From: Bog-756 sp963829235
GTDB lineage: Bacteria; Actinomycetota; Acidimicrobiia; Acidimicrobiales; RAAP-2
Direction: 5' to 3'
Assembly (NCBI GenBank): GCA_963829235.1
Contig: CAWHIF010000011.1
Location: 22,161-86,160, forward strand
Length of the DNA: 64,000 bases
In this document: positions 10,936 to 18,859 of the stretch, one piece after another
How the letters are laid out: the number at the start of each line of letters is the position of its first letter
Position numbering within the stretch: the first letter of the stretch is position 1
Translations under genes and position numbers: made by a program
The notes under the pieces: generated by a model
The model's input: only the letters and a program-made list of their open reading frames with translations
Databases searched by the model: none
Told to the model about the DNA's origin: nothing

Positions 10936-11352
10936 GTGAAGCGCCCATACAGAGTGGTGGTGGCCAAACCCGGCCTGGACGGGCACGACCGCGGAGCCAA
11001 GGTCATCGCCCGCGCCCTGCGCGACGCGGGCTTCGAGGTCATCTACACCGGGCTCCACCAGACCGCCGAGCAGGTGGTGCAGGCGGTCATCCAGGAGGAC
11101 GCCGACGCGGTGGGTCTCTCACTGCTCTCCGGCGCCCATCTCACCCTCGTCCCCCGGGTCATCGAAGGACTCAGGGAGCAGGGCCGCGGCGATGTCCTCG
11201 TGCTGGTCGGAGGGATCATCCCCGCCGCGGACATCCCGGTCCTGAAGGACATGGGGGTCGCCGAGGTGTTCACACCCGGCGCTCCTCTCCCCACCATCGG
11301 AGCCTGGTTGGGCGACGCCCTCGATGCGCGTGAAGATGGTGAGGTCGCCTGA
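10936..11352 (+). CDS. Stand-alone cobalamin-binding domain of an acyl-CoA mutase
   Basis: A 138-residue protein consisting only of the B12-binding Rossmann-like domain. It has the cobalt-ligand motif D-x-H-x-x-G in GLDGHDRGAKV, the SLLSGAH strand-loop and VLVGGIIP. Separate small subunits like this pair with a catalytic subunit in methylmalonyl-CoA, isobutyryl-CoA or hydroxyacyl-CoA mutases. The large subunit is not in the window, so the substrate is unknown. A methylmalonyl-CoA role would feed succinyl-CoA directly to the sucCD genes downstream, which is suggestive. The GTG start is probably leaderless. Confidence 0.85.
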   Translation: MKRPYRVVVAKPGLDGHDRGAKVIARALRDAGFEVIYTGLHQTAEQVVQAVIQEDADAVGLSLLSGAHLTLVPRVIEGLREQGRGDVLVLVGGIIPAADIPVLKDMGVAEVFTPGAPLPTIGAWLGDALDAREDGEVA

Positions 11353-11505
11353 CCCGAGCACGCTCCACTGGCAGCACCAGAAGCGCCATACCATCGACGG
11401 GACCGAGTCCGGCGGTTGTACGACGACGACGCCGCCGCCCCCGCTCGGCTGGTGTCCGGCTCGCGACGGGCACACATGAGCGCCTGACGCCGGGCGGGAG
11501 CATCA

Positions 11506-11677
11506 CAGCCGGACCCAACAACAGCCGGACCCAACAACAGCCGGACGCAACAACAGCCGGACACAACAACAGAACGGGACGCAACGACAGAACGAGACGC
11601 AACGACAGAACGAGACGCAACGACAGCACGAGACGCAACGACAGAACGAGACGCAACGACAGAACGAGACGCAACGA
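11506..11677 (+). repeat. Tandem 16-bp and 18-bp repeats forming a T-free leader before sucC
   Basis: Four units of 16 bp (from 11506; CAGCCGGACCCAACAA and variants) are followed by six units of 18 bp (from 11570; CAGAACGAGACGCAACGA and variants). The plus strand has no T from 11504 to 11701. The tract is the main content of the 395-bp gap between the mutase domain and sucC (11353-11747). Transcribed, it would be a long U-free, poorly structured leader. A possible -10 (TACCAT, 11389-11394) lies upstream. The rest of the gap shows nothing else. Confidence 0.9.
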
Positions 11678-11747
11678 CAGCACAACAGGACAGACGGACA
11701 GTCACAACCGAGGGACGCAAGCGTCACAACAGAGAGGATCGGATCCG

Positions 11748-12896
11748 GTGGATCTCTTCGAATACCAGGGGAAGCAGTACTTCGCCCGCTTCGGCCTGCC
11801 CATCTCCAAGGGAGGGGTGGCCGACACCGTGGACGAGGCTGTCGAGGTGGCGGCGTCGGCCGGCTATCCGGTGACGGTCAAAGCCCAGGTCAAGGTCGGG
11901 GGCCGCGGCAAGGCCGGCGGCGTCAAGCTGGCCGACGACGAGGCTGAGCTGCGTACCCACGCCGGCAACATCCTCGGGCTCGACATCAAGGGCCACGTCG
12001 TCAAACGCCTGTGGATCGAGCACTCCTCGGACATCGACCGCGAGTACTACGCCAGCTTCACCCTCGACCGCAGCGCCAAGAAGCACCTGGGCATGCTGTC
12101 GGCCGAAGGCGGGGTGGAGATCGAGGAGGTGGCTGCCACCAACCCCGGTGCCATCGCCATGCTCCACGTCGACCCCGTCGACGGTCTGAGCCCCGAAGCG
12201 GCCCGTGCGTGGGTGGATCGGGCCGGCCTCGACGAGGGCGCCCGGGCCCAGGCGGCCGAGATACTGGTGAAGCTCTATACCTGCTACACCGAAGGGGACT
12301 GCGATCTGGCCGAGATCAACCCCCTGATCTACACGCCGGACGGCAGGGTGCACTGCCTCGACGCCAAGGTGACCCTCGACGACAACGCCGCCTTCCGTCA
12401 TCCCGAGTGGGAGGAGTTCGCCGGCAGTGACATCGAGGACGAACGCGAAGCCCGGGCCAAAGAGCGCGGCCTCAACTACATCGGCCTGGACGGTTCGGTG
12501 GGGATCATCGCCAACGGTGCCGGACTGGCCATGAGCACGCTCGACGTGGTCAACCAGTGTGGCGGGGCCGCGGCCAACTTCCTCGACATCGGCGGCGGGG
12601 CCAACGCCGACGTGATGGCGGCCGCCCTCGAGGTCATCAACTCCGATCCCGCCGTCCGTTCCATCCTCGTCAACATCTTCGGCGGGATCACCCGTGTCGA
12701 CGAGGTGGCCAATGGCGTGCTCGAGGCACTGAAGCGGGTTGACATCAGTTCACCGATCGTTCTGCGTCTCGACGGCACCAACGCCGTGGCCGGCCGTGAG
12801 ATCCTGGCCGACCACTTGTCCGATCGCCTGGTCGCGGAGCCGACCATGCTCGCTGCCGCGCGCCGCGCGGTCGCCCTTGCAGGAGGTCAGTCGTGA
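11748..12896 (+). CDS. sucC: Succinyl-CoA synthetase (ADP-forming), beta subunit
   Basis: A 382-residue ATP-grasp protein beginning MDLFEYQGKQYFARFGLP, typical for SucC. ATP-binding VKAQVKVGGRGKAGGVK, metal-binding AEINPL, GGGANADVMAAAL and the subunit-interface NIFGGITRVDEVANG are all present. With SucD it converts succinyl-CoA, ADP and Pi to succinate, ATP and CoA in the TCA cycle. GTG 11748 is preceded by GAGAGGA with a 9-nt spacer. The stop overlaps the sucD start as GTGA. It is preceded by an unusually long repeat-built leader. Confidence 0.97.
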   Translation: MDLFEYQGKQYFARFGLPISKGGVADTVDEAVEVAASAGYPVTVKAQVKVGGRGKAGGVKLADDEAELRTHAGNILGLDIKGHVVKRLWIEHSSDIDREYYASFTLDRSAKKHLGMLSAEGGVEIEEVAATNPGAIAMLHVDPVDGLSPEAARAWVDRAGLDEGARAQAAEILVKLYTCYTEGDCDLAEINPLIYTPDGRVHCLDAKVTLDDNAAFRHPEWEEFAGSDIEDEREARAKERGLNYIGLDGSVGIIANGAGLAMSTLDVVNQCGGAAANFLDIGGGANADVMAAALEVINSDPAVRSILVNIFGGITRVDEVANGVLEALKRVDISSPIVLRLDGTNAVAGREILADHLSDRLVAEPTMLAAARRAVALAGGQS

Positions 12897-13783
12897 GTAT
12901 CTTCGTGGATGAGAACACCAAAGTCGTCGTCCAGGGCATCAGCCCCACCAGCCAGGGTCTCTACCATGGGCTTCGCAACCGGGCCTACGGCACACAGGTG
13001 GTGGCCGGAACCAACCCCAACCGGGGCGGCGAGGAGATCGAGGGCATCCCCGTCTTCGCCACCGTGGCCGAGGCGGTGGAGGCCACGGGGGCCAACGCCT
13101 CGTTCATCTCGGTGCCGCCCAAGTTCGCCGCCGAAGCCATCGTGGAGGCCGCCGCGGCCGGCGTCCCCTTCGTGGTGTGCATCACCGAGGGCATCCCCGC
13201 CATCGACGAGGCCCTCGCCTACAACCGGCTCGTTCGGTCCTACCCCTCCACCCGGTTGCTCGGCCCGAACTGCCCCGGCATCATCTCGCCCGGGAAGTGC
13301 AACATCGGCATCACGTCGGGTGACATCGCCCTGGCCGGCGGCCCGGTCGGCATCGTGAGCCGCTCGGGGACACTGACCTACCAGGCGCTGCACGAGCTCT
13401 CCCAGCAGGGTGTGGGCCAGACCACCTGCGTGGGCATCGGCGGGGACCCGGTCCCCGGCACAAGCTTCATCGACTGCCTGGCCGCGTTCGAGGCCGACCC
13501 GGACACCGAGGCCATCATGATGATCGGCGAGATCGGAGGGTCGGCCGAGGAGGAGGCGGCCGAGTTCATCGGTTCGTCGGTGACCAAGCCTGTCGTCTCC
13601 TACGTCGCCGGGGTCACCGCCCCGCCGGGGCGCAAGATGGGCCACGCCGGAGCCATCATCTCCGGGTCCAAGGGAACGGCTCAGGCCAAGATGGAGGCCC
13701 TGTCCTCCGCCGGGGTCACCGTCGCCCTCAACCCGACCGAGGCCGGGGAGGCCATGGTCGACATCGTGCGGAAACTCGACTGA
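12893..13783 (+). CDS. sucD: Succinyl-CoA synthetase, alpha subunit
   Basis: A 296-residue protein with the CoA-binding Rossmann domain (VVVQGISPTSQGLYH), the CoA site SRSGTLTYQALHEL, the ligase segment GIGGDPVPGTSFIDCL, and the phosphohistidine loop GRKMGHAGAIISG whose His is phosphorylated in catalysis. GTG 12893 has AGGAGG at 12881-12886, six nt upstream, and overlaps the sucC stop by 4 nt. The subunits are therefore made stoichiometrically. Confidence 0.97.
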   Translation: MSIFVDENTKVVVQGISPTSQGLYHGLRNRAYGTQVVAGTNPNRGGEEIEGIPVFATVAEAVEATGANASFISVPPKFAAEAIVEAAAAGVPFVVCITEGIPAIDEALAYNRLVRSYPSTRLLGPNCPGIISPGKCNIGITSGDIALAGGPVGIVSRSGTLTYQALHELSQQGVGQTTCVGIGGDPVPGTSFIDCLAAFEADPDTEAIMMIGEIGGSAEEEAAEFIGSSVTKPVVSYVAGVTAPPGRKMGHAGAIISGSKGTAQAKMEALSSAGVTVALNPTEAGEAMVDIVRKLD

Positions 13784-13833
13784 GGACGGCGCTCCCCTCG
13801 GCGACGGCCCTCGCCGACCGGCCCATCCTGGCC

Positions 13834-14490
13834 GTGATCTTCGACCTCGACGGACTCCTCATCGACTCCGAGCCGTTCTGGCGCCAGGCGGAGATCGAGG
13901 TGTTCGGCTCGCTCGGGCTCGAGTTGACCGAGACCGACGTCCGCCAGACCATGGGCCTCCGCATCGACGACGCGGTGCGCCACTGGTGGGACCGGTCCCC
14001 CTGGTCGGGGATGACCGAGGTCGAGGTCGAACAGGCGGTGACGGCACGGGTGGCGCAACTGATCGGCCAGTCCGGGGAGCCGATGCCCGGCGCCCTTGAA
14101 TCCCTTTCCCTCTGCGCAGGCCTGTCGTTACCGGTGGCGGTGTGTTCCGGCTCCTACGCCATGGTCATCGAGGCCGCCCTCATCCGGCTCGGGATCGCAT
14201 CAGATGTCTCGGTCTGGCATTCCGCCGAGTGGGAGCCGCTGGGCAAGCCGCATCCGGGCAGCTACCTGTCGACGGCGGCGAAACTGGGGGTCGATCCGAC
14301 CTGTTGCCTGGCCGTCGAGGACTCCTTCAACGGGGCCATCTCGGCCAAGTCGGCGCGAATGCGGGTGGTGGTGGTCCCCGAACCGGATGCTCTGGGCTCG
14401 CCGCGATGGGGGTTCTGTGACGCGCTGCTCCCCTCGCTCACCCGCTTCGACGAGCGGTTGCTCCGCTCGCTGGAGGGCCGGGCGGCCTGA
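13834..14490 (+). CDS. HAD-superfamily sugar-phosphate phosphatase (HxpB/YniC type)
   Basis: A 218-residue HAD hydrolase, subfamily IA. Motif I is FDLDGLLIDSEPFW, motif II the Ser of VAVCSGS, motif III the Lys of LGKPHPGSYL, and motif IV AVEDSFNG. The TMGLRIDDAV and KPHPGSYLSTAAKLGVDP segments follow E. coli YniC/HxpB, which dephosphorylates hexitol phosphates and 2-deoxyglucose 6-phosphate; the substrate here is inferred. GTG 13834 is used because no ATG/GTG/TTG occurs in frame between the sucD stop and that codon, although the hydrophobic PILA residues just before it would fit the fold, so a CTG start is conceivable. Confidence 0.85.
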   Translation: MIFDLDGLLIDSEPFWRQAEIEVFGSLGLELTETDVRQTMGLRIDDAVRHWWDRSPWSGMTEVEVEQAVTARVAQLIGQSGEPMPGALESLSLCAGLSLPVAVCSGSYAMVIEAALIRLGIASDVSVWHSAEWEPLGKPHPGSYLSTAAKLGVDPTCCLAVEDSFNGAISAKSARMRVVVVPEPDALGSPRWGFCDALLPSLTRFDERLLRSLEGRAA

Positions 14491-14725
14491 CGGCCCGAAA
14501 ACTTTCACTTCGGAAATGGCCGATCGGTGCCGATACATGAGGCACGAGGGGCATTCCCTGGGCAGGGGAGACCGAGCGACGGAGGCCCGGCACCGGAGGC
14601 AGGCCGGTCGGGCCACGTCGCTCCGGTCCTTCGGCCCGGGAAGAGACGAGCGCGCCCCGGGGCGGGCGCGCCGCCGCCCGGCCGTGACGCGGATCGCCGC
14701 CGGGCGGCGCTGGTAGCGTGCGGCC
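14491..14725. other. Gap upstream of purN-purH with no recognised gene
   Basis: About 235 bp. The left part is locally AT-richer (GAAAACTTTCACTTC, near 14496); the right part is very GC-rich with short inverted repeats. No ZTP- or THF-riboswitch consensus was recognised despite the purine/folate genes downstream. The TAGCGT hexamer described separately lies at its end. Confidence 0.4.
14713..14718 (+). promoter_or_regulatory. Leaderless -10 element (TAGCGT) of purN-purH
   Basis: TAGCGT ends 7 nt before GTG 14726; no ribosome-binding site precedes that start. Confidence 0.5.
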
Positions 14726-16933
14726 GTGCGCCCCGGTCCGTCTCGAGAACCCACACCGAACCCCGTGAACATCGGGGTACTGGCATCGGGAACGGGCAGC
14801 ATCCTGGAGGCCATCGTGGCCGCCGATCTCCCGGTCCGGGTGGTGATCGCCGACCGGCCGTGCCGGGCCCTCGAGGTGGCGGTCGCAGCTTCGGTGCCCG
14901 AGGTCCTCGTCGACCGGTCCGGGTTCGGCGGGTTCGGCGCCGCCTTCGACCGTGACGCCTACACGGAGGCGATCACCGATGCGCTGGTCGTCCACGGCAT
15001 CGACGTCGTGGTCATGGCCGGATTCGGGACGGTCCTGGGCCAGGCCATCCACACCGCCTTCCCCGGCCGCATCCTGAACACCCATCCCGCGCTGCTGCCC
15101 GCCTTCCCGGGCTGGCACTCGGTGGCCGATGCGCTGGCTGCCGGCGTGGACGAGACCGGGACCACGGTCCACATCGCCACACTGGAGATGGACGCCGGCC
15201 CGGTCCTGGCCCAGGCGTCGGTGCCGGTGCTGTCCGACGACACCGAGGCGACGCTGCACGAGCGCATCAAGTCGGTCGAACGCACGCTCTACCCCGATAC
15301 CATCCGCCGGTTCATCGACGGGTTGGCGGTGACGGCGGAGGATGGGTCAGGATCACCGAACGGAGGTTGCACCATGAGGGCACTGCTGTCCGTCTACGAC
15401 AAGACCGGGTTGGTCGAGCTGGCCGCGGGCCTCTCGGAGCTGGGCTGGGAACTGATATCGAGCGGCGGCACGTCGGCCGCCCTCTCCCAGGCCGGTATCG
15501 CCCATACGGAGGTGTCGGAGGTCACCGGCGCCCCAGAGATGCTCGGTGGCCGGGTCAAGACCCTGCACCCGACGATCCACGGGGGCATCCTGGCCGACCG
15601 CTCGGTGCCCGAGCATCTCGCCGAGGTCGAACGGTACGGCATCGACCTCATCGACCTGGTCGTCTGCAATCTCTACCCGTTCCCGTCGGACCCGTCGGTG
15701 GAGCTCATCGACGTCGGCGGGCCGACCATGGTGCGGGCGGCGGCGAAGAACCACGATCACGTCGGGATCGTGGTCTCCCCCGGCGACTACCCCGGGATCT
15801 TGGCCGAGCTCCGGGAGCACGGGTCGCTCTCCGACGCCACGCGGCGAAGGCTGGCCCGGGACGCGTTCGCCCACACGGCCGGGTACGACGCCGCCATCGT
15901 CGAGTGGCTCGACGAGCGCCAACCCCCGCGGTCCACCGGATCGGACGGCGACGCGTTCACCGCCGCCGCCCTGCTGCCGCCCAGCCTCCACCTCACGCTG
16001 GAACGGGCCGCCTCGATGCGCTACGGCGAGAACCCCCACCAGCACGGGGCCCGCTATCGGATCGCCGGCCAGCACTCGTGGTGGGACGAGATGGTCCAGC
16101 ACGGTGGGAAGGAGCTCTCGTATCTCAACGTCTTCGACACCGACGCGGCGTGGCGGCTGGTCCACGAACTCGTCGCCGACCGGGACACCGACCATGCGGT
16201 CGCCATCATCAAGCACGCCAACCCGTGCGGCGTGGCCCTCCACGCCGATCCGGCCGTCGCCTATCAGCGGGCCCTCGACTGCGATCCCCAGTCGGCATTC
16301 GGCGGGATCGTGGCCATCGGCGGGACGGTGACGAGCTCGGTTGCCGATGCCATCTCGGCCGGGCCCATGGCCGACGTGATCATCGCCCCGTCCTACGAGG
16401 AGGAGGCGCTGGCCCGGCTGGCTGCGAAGCGCAAGGCCACCCGGCTGCTGTCCGCACCGTCTCCGGAGCCGGTGGTGCGCCAGATCCGCAGCCTCGGGGC
16501 CAGCGTGTTGGTGCAGGACGCCGACCGGTTCGTGGTCGAGCCTTCCTCCTGGGAGGTGGCGACCAAGGCCAGGCCGACCGAGGCCCAGTGGCGGGACCTG
16601 GCTCTGGCCTGGAAGGTCTGTGCCCGCACCACCTCCAACGCCATCGCCGTGGTCGCCGACGGCCAGGCCGTCGGGGTCGGCGCCGGTCAGCAGTCACGGG
16701 TGGTGGCCGCCGAGATCGCGGTGGCCAAGGCCGGGTCCCGGGCCGGGGGAGGGGCCGCGGCCAGCGACGCCTACTTCCCTTTCCCCGACGGCCTGATGGT
16801 TCTGGCCGATGCCGGCGTGGCCGCCGTGGTCCAGCCCGGGGGCTCCATCCGGGACGCCGAGGTGATCGCCGCGGCCGACGAGGCCGGGGTGGCCATGGTC
16901 ATGGCCGGTGGCGAACGGCATTTCCGGCACTGA
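14726..16933 (+). CDS. PurN-PurH in one open frame: GAR transformylase joined to AICAR transformylase/IMP cyclohydrolase
   Basis: A 735-residue frame with no stop between two enzymes. Residues about 15-203 are PurN: NIGVLASGTGSILEAI, the catalytic Asn and His in LNTHPALLPAFPG, and the Asp of EMDAGPVLAQ. A linker of about 13 residues (AEDGSGSPNGGCT) leads to PurH from about residue 217. This has the IMP-cyclohydrolase domain (LLSVYDKTGL, GGRVKTLHPTIHGG) and then the AICAR transformylase domain (MRYGENPHQ, and the catalytic Lys-His in IIKHANPCG). Both transformylases use 10-formyl-THF and act at steps 3, 9 and 10 of purine synthesis. An internal ATG (15374) with a perfect GGAGG could also yield free PurH. 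folD, which makes 10-formyl-THF, follows. Confidence 0.93.
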   Translation: MRPGPSREPTPNPVNIGVLASGTGSILEAIVAADLPVRVVIADRPCRALEVAVAASVPEVLVDRSGFGGFGAAFDRDAYTEAITDALVVHGIDVVVMAGFGTVLGQAIHTAFPGRILNTHPALLPAFPGWHSVADALAAGVDETGTTVHIATLEMDAGPVLAQASVPVLSDDTEATLHERIKSVERTLYPDTIRRFIDGLAVTAEDGSGSPNGGCTMRALLSVYDKTGLVELAAGLSELGWELISSGGTSAALSQAGIAHTEVSEVTGAPEMLGGRVKTLHPTIHGGILADRSVPEHLAEVERYGIDLIDLVVCNLYPFPSDPSVELIDVGGPTMVRAAAKNHDHVGIVVSPGDYPGILAELREHGSLSDATRRRLARDAFAHTAGYDAAIVEWLDERQPPRSTGSDGDAFTAAALLPPSLHLTLERAASMRYGENPHQHGARYRIAGQHSWWDEMVQHGGKELSYLNVFDTDAAWRLVHELVADRDTDHAVAIIKHANPCGVALHADPAVAYQRALDCDPQSAFGGIVAIGGTVTSSVADAISAGPMADVIIAPSYEEEALARLAAKRKATRLLSAPSPEPVVRQIRSLGASVLVQDADRFVVEPSSWEVATKARPTEAQWRDLALAWKVCARTTSNAIAVVADGQAVGVGAGQQSRVVAAEIAVAKAGSRAGGGAAASDAYFPFPDGLMVLADAGVAAVVQPGGSIRDAEVIAAADEAGVAMVMAGGERHFRH
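15362..15376 (+). promoter_or_regulatory. Internal ribosome-binding site and ATG for free PurH
   Basis: GGAGG at 15362-15366, a 7-nt spacer and ATG at 15374-15376, in frame with the upstream PurN and exactly where stand-alone PurH proteins start (MRALLSVYDKTGL). This is a better initiation site than the GTG at 14726. Confidence 0.6.
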
Positions 16934-17002
16934 AGGGCGGGAAGCGGTGACGAGCGACGCGATGATCGGGTGGGTGCAGACGCTGGACGGGGGGGTCGGA
17001 CG

Positions 17003-17857
17003 GTGACGGCGACCCTGCTCGACGGTGAGCTGCTGGCCTCGAAGATCAGGGCCGAGGTGACCGACCGGGTGGCCCGCCTGCGCAGTGCCGGAGTGGTGGT
17101 CGGGCTCGGGACCATCCTGGTCGGGGACGACGGACCCAGTGCACGCTACGTGGCCATGAAGCACGAGGACTGCGCCGAGGTCGGTATCCACTCCGCCCAC
17201 GAGCACCTTCCCGCCGACGTCTCCCAGTCTGAGCTGGAGGCGGTGGTGGCGCGGTTCAACGCCGACCGGGCCATCCACGCCTACCTGGTCCAGCTCCCGC
17301 TGCCCGCCGGCCTGGACGAGGAACGGGTGCTGCTGGCGGTCGATCCCGACAAGGACGTCGACGGTCTCCACCCGGTGAACCTCGGCCGTCTGGTCATGGG
17401 GGCCAACGGGCCGCTCCCGTGCACCCCGGCCGGCATCGTGGAGCTGCTCCATGCCAACAACGTCCCCGTGGAGGGGAAGCATGCGGTGGTGATCGGGCGG
17501 GGACTCACCATCGGGCGGCCGCTGGCCCTGCTCCTGGCCATGAGGCGTCCGGGGTGCAACGCGGCCGTGACCGTGGTCCACACCGGCGTCGAGGGCATGG
17601 CCGGTCTGGTCCGCCAGGGTGACGTGGTGGTGGCTGCGGCCGGGCGGGCCGGACTGGTGACACCCGACATGGTCAAGCCCGGTGCCGCCGTGGTCGGGGC
17701 GGGCACCTCGTGGGAGGGGAAGAAGCTCCTCTCCGATGTCGATGCGGCCGTCGCCGATGTCGCCGGGTGGATCACCCCGCGCCTCGGTGGGGTCGGGCCC
17801 ATGACCCGGGCCATGCTCCTGCGCAACGCGGTGCGGGCGGCGGAGCGTGCCTCGTGA
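17003..17857 (+). CDS. folD: Methylenetetrahydrofolate dehydrogenase / methenyltetrahydrofolate cyclohydrolase
   Basis: A 284-residue FolD. The catalytic Tyr and Lys are in YVAMKHEDCAEVGI. The substrate-domain motifs are YLVQLPLP and DKDVDGLHPVNLG, followed by PCTPAGIVELL. The dinucleotide site is VVIGRGLTIGRPLALLL, where the family usually has RS-x-x-VG-x-P. It interconverts 5,10-methylene-, 5,10-methenyl- and 10-formyl-THF, the one-carbon donor for the two transformylases directly upstream. GTG 17003 gives the usual N-terminus (MTATLLDGELLA). The stop overlaps the GTG of a mini-ORF. Confidence 0.95.
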   Translation: MTATLLDGELLASKIRAEVTDRVARLRSAGVVVGLGTILVGDDGPSARYVAMKHEDCAEVGIHSAHEHLPADVSQSELEAVVARFNADRAIHAYLVQLPLPAGLDEERVLLAVDPDKDVDGLHPVNLGRLVMGANGPLPCTPAGIVELLHANNVPVEGKHAVVIGRGLTIGRPLALLLAMRRPGCNAAVTVVHTGVEGMAGLVRQGDVVVAAAGRAGLVTPDMVKPGAAVVGAGTSWEGKKLLSDVDAAVADVAGWITPRLGGVGPMTRAMLLRNAVRAAERAS

Positions 17858-17937
17858 GCACCTGGCCCGCCTTCCGCTGGTTCATCGTGCCGGGGACCGC
17901 ACCGGTCGCCGTGGACATCGGCCGGGTCGACCGGTGA
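17854..17937 (+). CDS. 27-residue ORF coupled to its neighbours at both ends
   Basis: A short frame, MSTWPAFRWFIVPGTAPVAV and seven more residues, starts at GTG 17854 overlapping the folD stop (GTGA). It ends at TGA 17935-17937, overlapping the next gene's GTG 17934, again as GTGA. The double coupling suggests it is translated, perhaps only to carry ribosomes from folD into the membrane-protein gene. The sequence is hydrophobic in the middle and shows no recognisable domain. Confidence 0.45.
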   Translation: MSTWPAFRWFIVPGTAPVAVDIGRVDR

Positions 17938-18761
17938 CGGGAGCCGGACCGGCCCGGGGGGCCCGGTCGCCGGCGGCTCCTGCCGCCGTGGTCGCCGCGG
18001 TGATGGCCATCGGCCTGGTCCTCTCCCCGGTGGCGGTGGCCGCGCCCGCGTGGGCCACCGCCGTGTCCCAATCAGCTCCGACGACCACGACCACCCTGGC
18101 GCCGACCACCACCACGACGGCGCCGCCGGTCACCACCACCACCGAGCCGGCCACCACGACGACCGAACCTCCGCCGACGACGTCCTCGACCCACCCTGCC
18201 CACCCCAGCACCACCTCTGTGCCGACGACCACCACGACCTCCCCGGCGTCGAAGTCCACGTCGAACAAGACCCCGTGGGGTCTCATCGTCCTCATCGTGG
18301 TGCTGGTAGCGGCCATCGCGCTCGTCGTCGTCCTGCTCCGGTCGCGGAAGAAGAAGCGCGTCGAGGCCGGGTGGCACCGCGCCGTGGTTCCGGCCCTCAG
18401 CGATGCCCAGCTGGCCCGCGATGCAGTCCTCTCGGACAACGCCATGTCCGGCGACCCCGGGCTTCGGGCTGCCGTGGATGTCCAGGTGGACAAAGCCGCC
18501 ACCGCCCTCGAACGTGTCGCCCGGACTGCACCCGACCCCGACGCCTCGGCCCTGGCCACCGAGGCCGCCACCGCCCTGCGTGGGTTGGCCTTCGCCGTCG
18601 AAGCCGATCGGTTGCTCCGCCAGGGGGTGTCGGCTCCGACCGGGGTCCAGCTGGCCCAGGCCGACGAAGCCCGCCGGTCCCGTTCCTCGGAGTTGAGCGG
18701 GGCGCTGGCCAGCCTGTCCGCCCGCATCGGCTCCCCTCCACACCCGCGCCGCACCCGGTGA
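17934..18761 (+). CDS. Membrane protein with exported Thr/Pro-rich region and cytoplasmic tail, unknown function
   Basis: 275 residues from GTG 17934. An N-terminal hydrophobic segment (VVAAVMAIGLVLSPVAVAA, ending AWA) looks like a signal peptide. It is followed by about 65 residues rich in Thr, Pro and Ser with repeated TTTT runs, likely glycosylated or wall-spanning. A single membrane segment (WGLIVLIVVLVAAIALVVVLL) then ends in RSRKKKR, so the last 130 residues should be cytoplasmic. That tail is Ala-rich, helical and Cys-free. No family was recognised. It is coupled to the mini-ORF and folD but shows no metabolic link to them. Confidence 0.75.
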   Translation: MTGAGPARGARSPAAPAAVVAAVMAIGLVLSPVAVAAPAWATAVSQSAPTTTTTLAPTTTTTAPPVTTTTEPATTTTEPPPTTSSTHPAHPSTTSVPTTTTTSPASKSTSNKTPWGLIVLIVVLVAAIALVVVLLRSRKKKRVEAGWHRAVVPALSDAQLARDAVLSDNAMSGDPGLRAAVDVQVDKAATALERVARTAPDPDASALATEAATALRGLAFAVEADRLLRQGVSAPTGVQLAQADEARRSRSSELSGALASLSARIGSPPHPRRTR

Positions 18762-18844
18762 CGGCCGGCCCCGAAGGCCACCGGGCAGGCGGTGACCGAG
18801 CAGGTCCTGCCCCTTTGACCTCGATCGGGACCCGCAACCGCCGG

Positions 18845-18850
18845 TAGGCT
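18845..18850 (+). promoter_or_regulatory. -10-like TAGGCT before metF
   Basis: TAGGCT ends 9 nt before ATG 18860, with no Shine-Dalgarno sequence between; the spacing is slightly longer than at the other leaderless genes here. Confidence 0.55.
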
Positions 18851-18859
18851 GGTCCGGCT

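Noticed and set aside
11270..11727. Long minus-strand frames full of LVLSLRLVLSLR or CRCVSFCRC repeats upstream of sucC
   Set aside because: They are translations of the T-free tandem repeat and have no start context, conservation or codon pattern of a gene.
14491..14725. ZTP (pfl) or THF riboswitch before the purine/folate genes
   Set aside because: The conserved core (such as CCGCCTGGGCA for ZTP) is not present, and a -10 element right before the GTG suggests a leaderless transcript.
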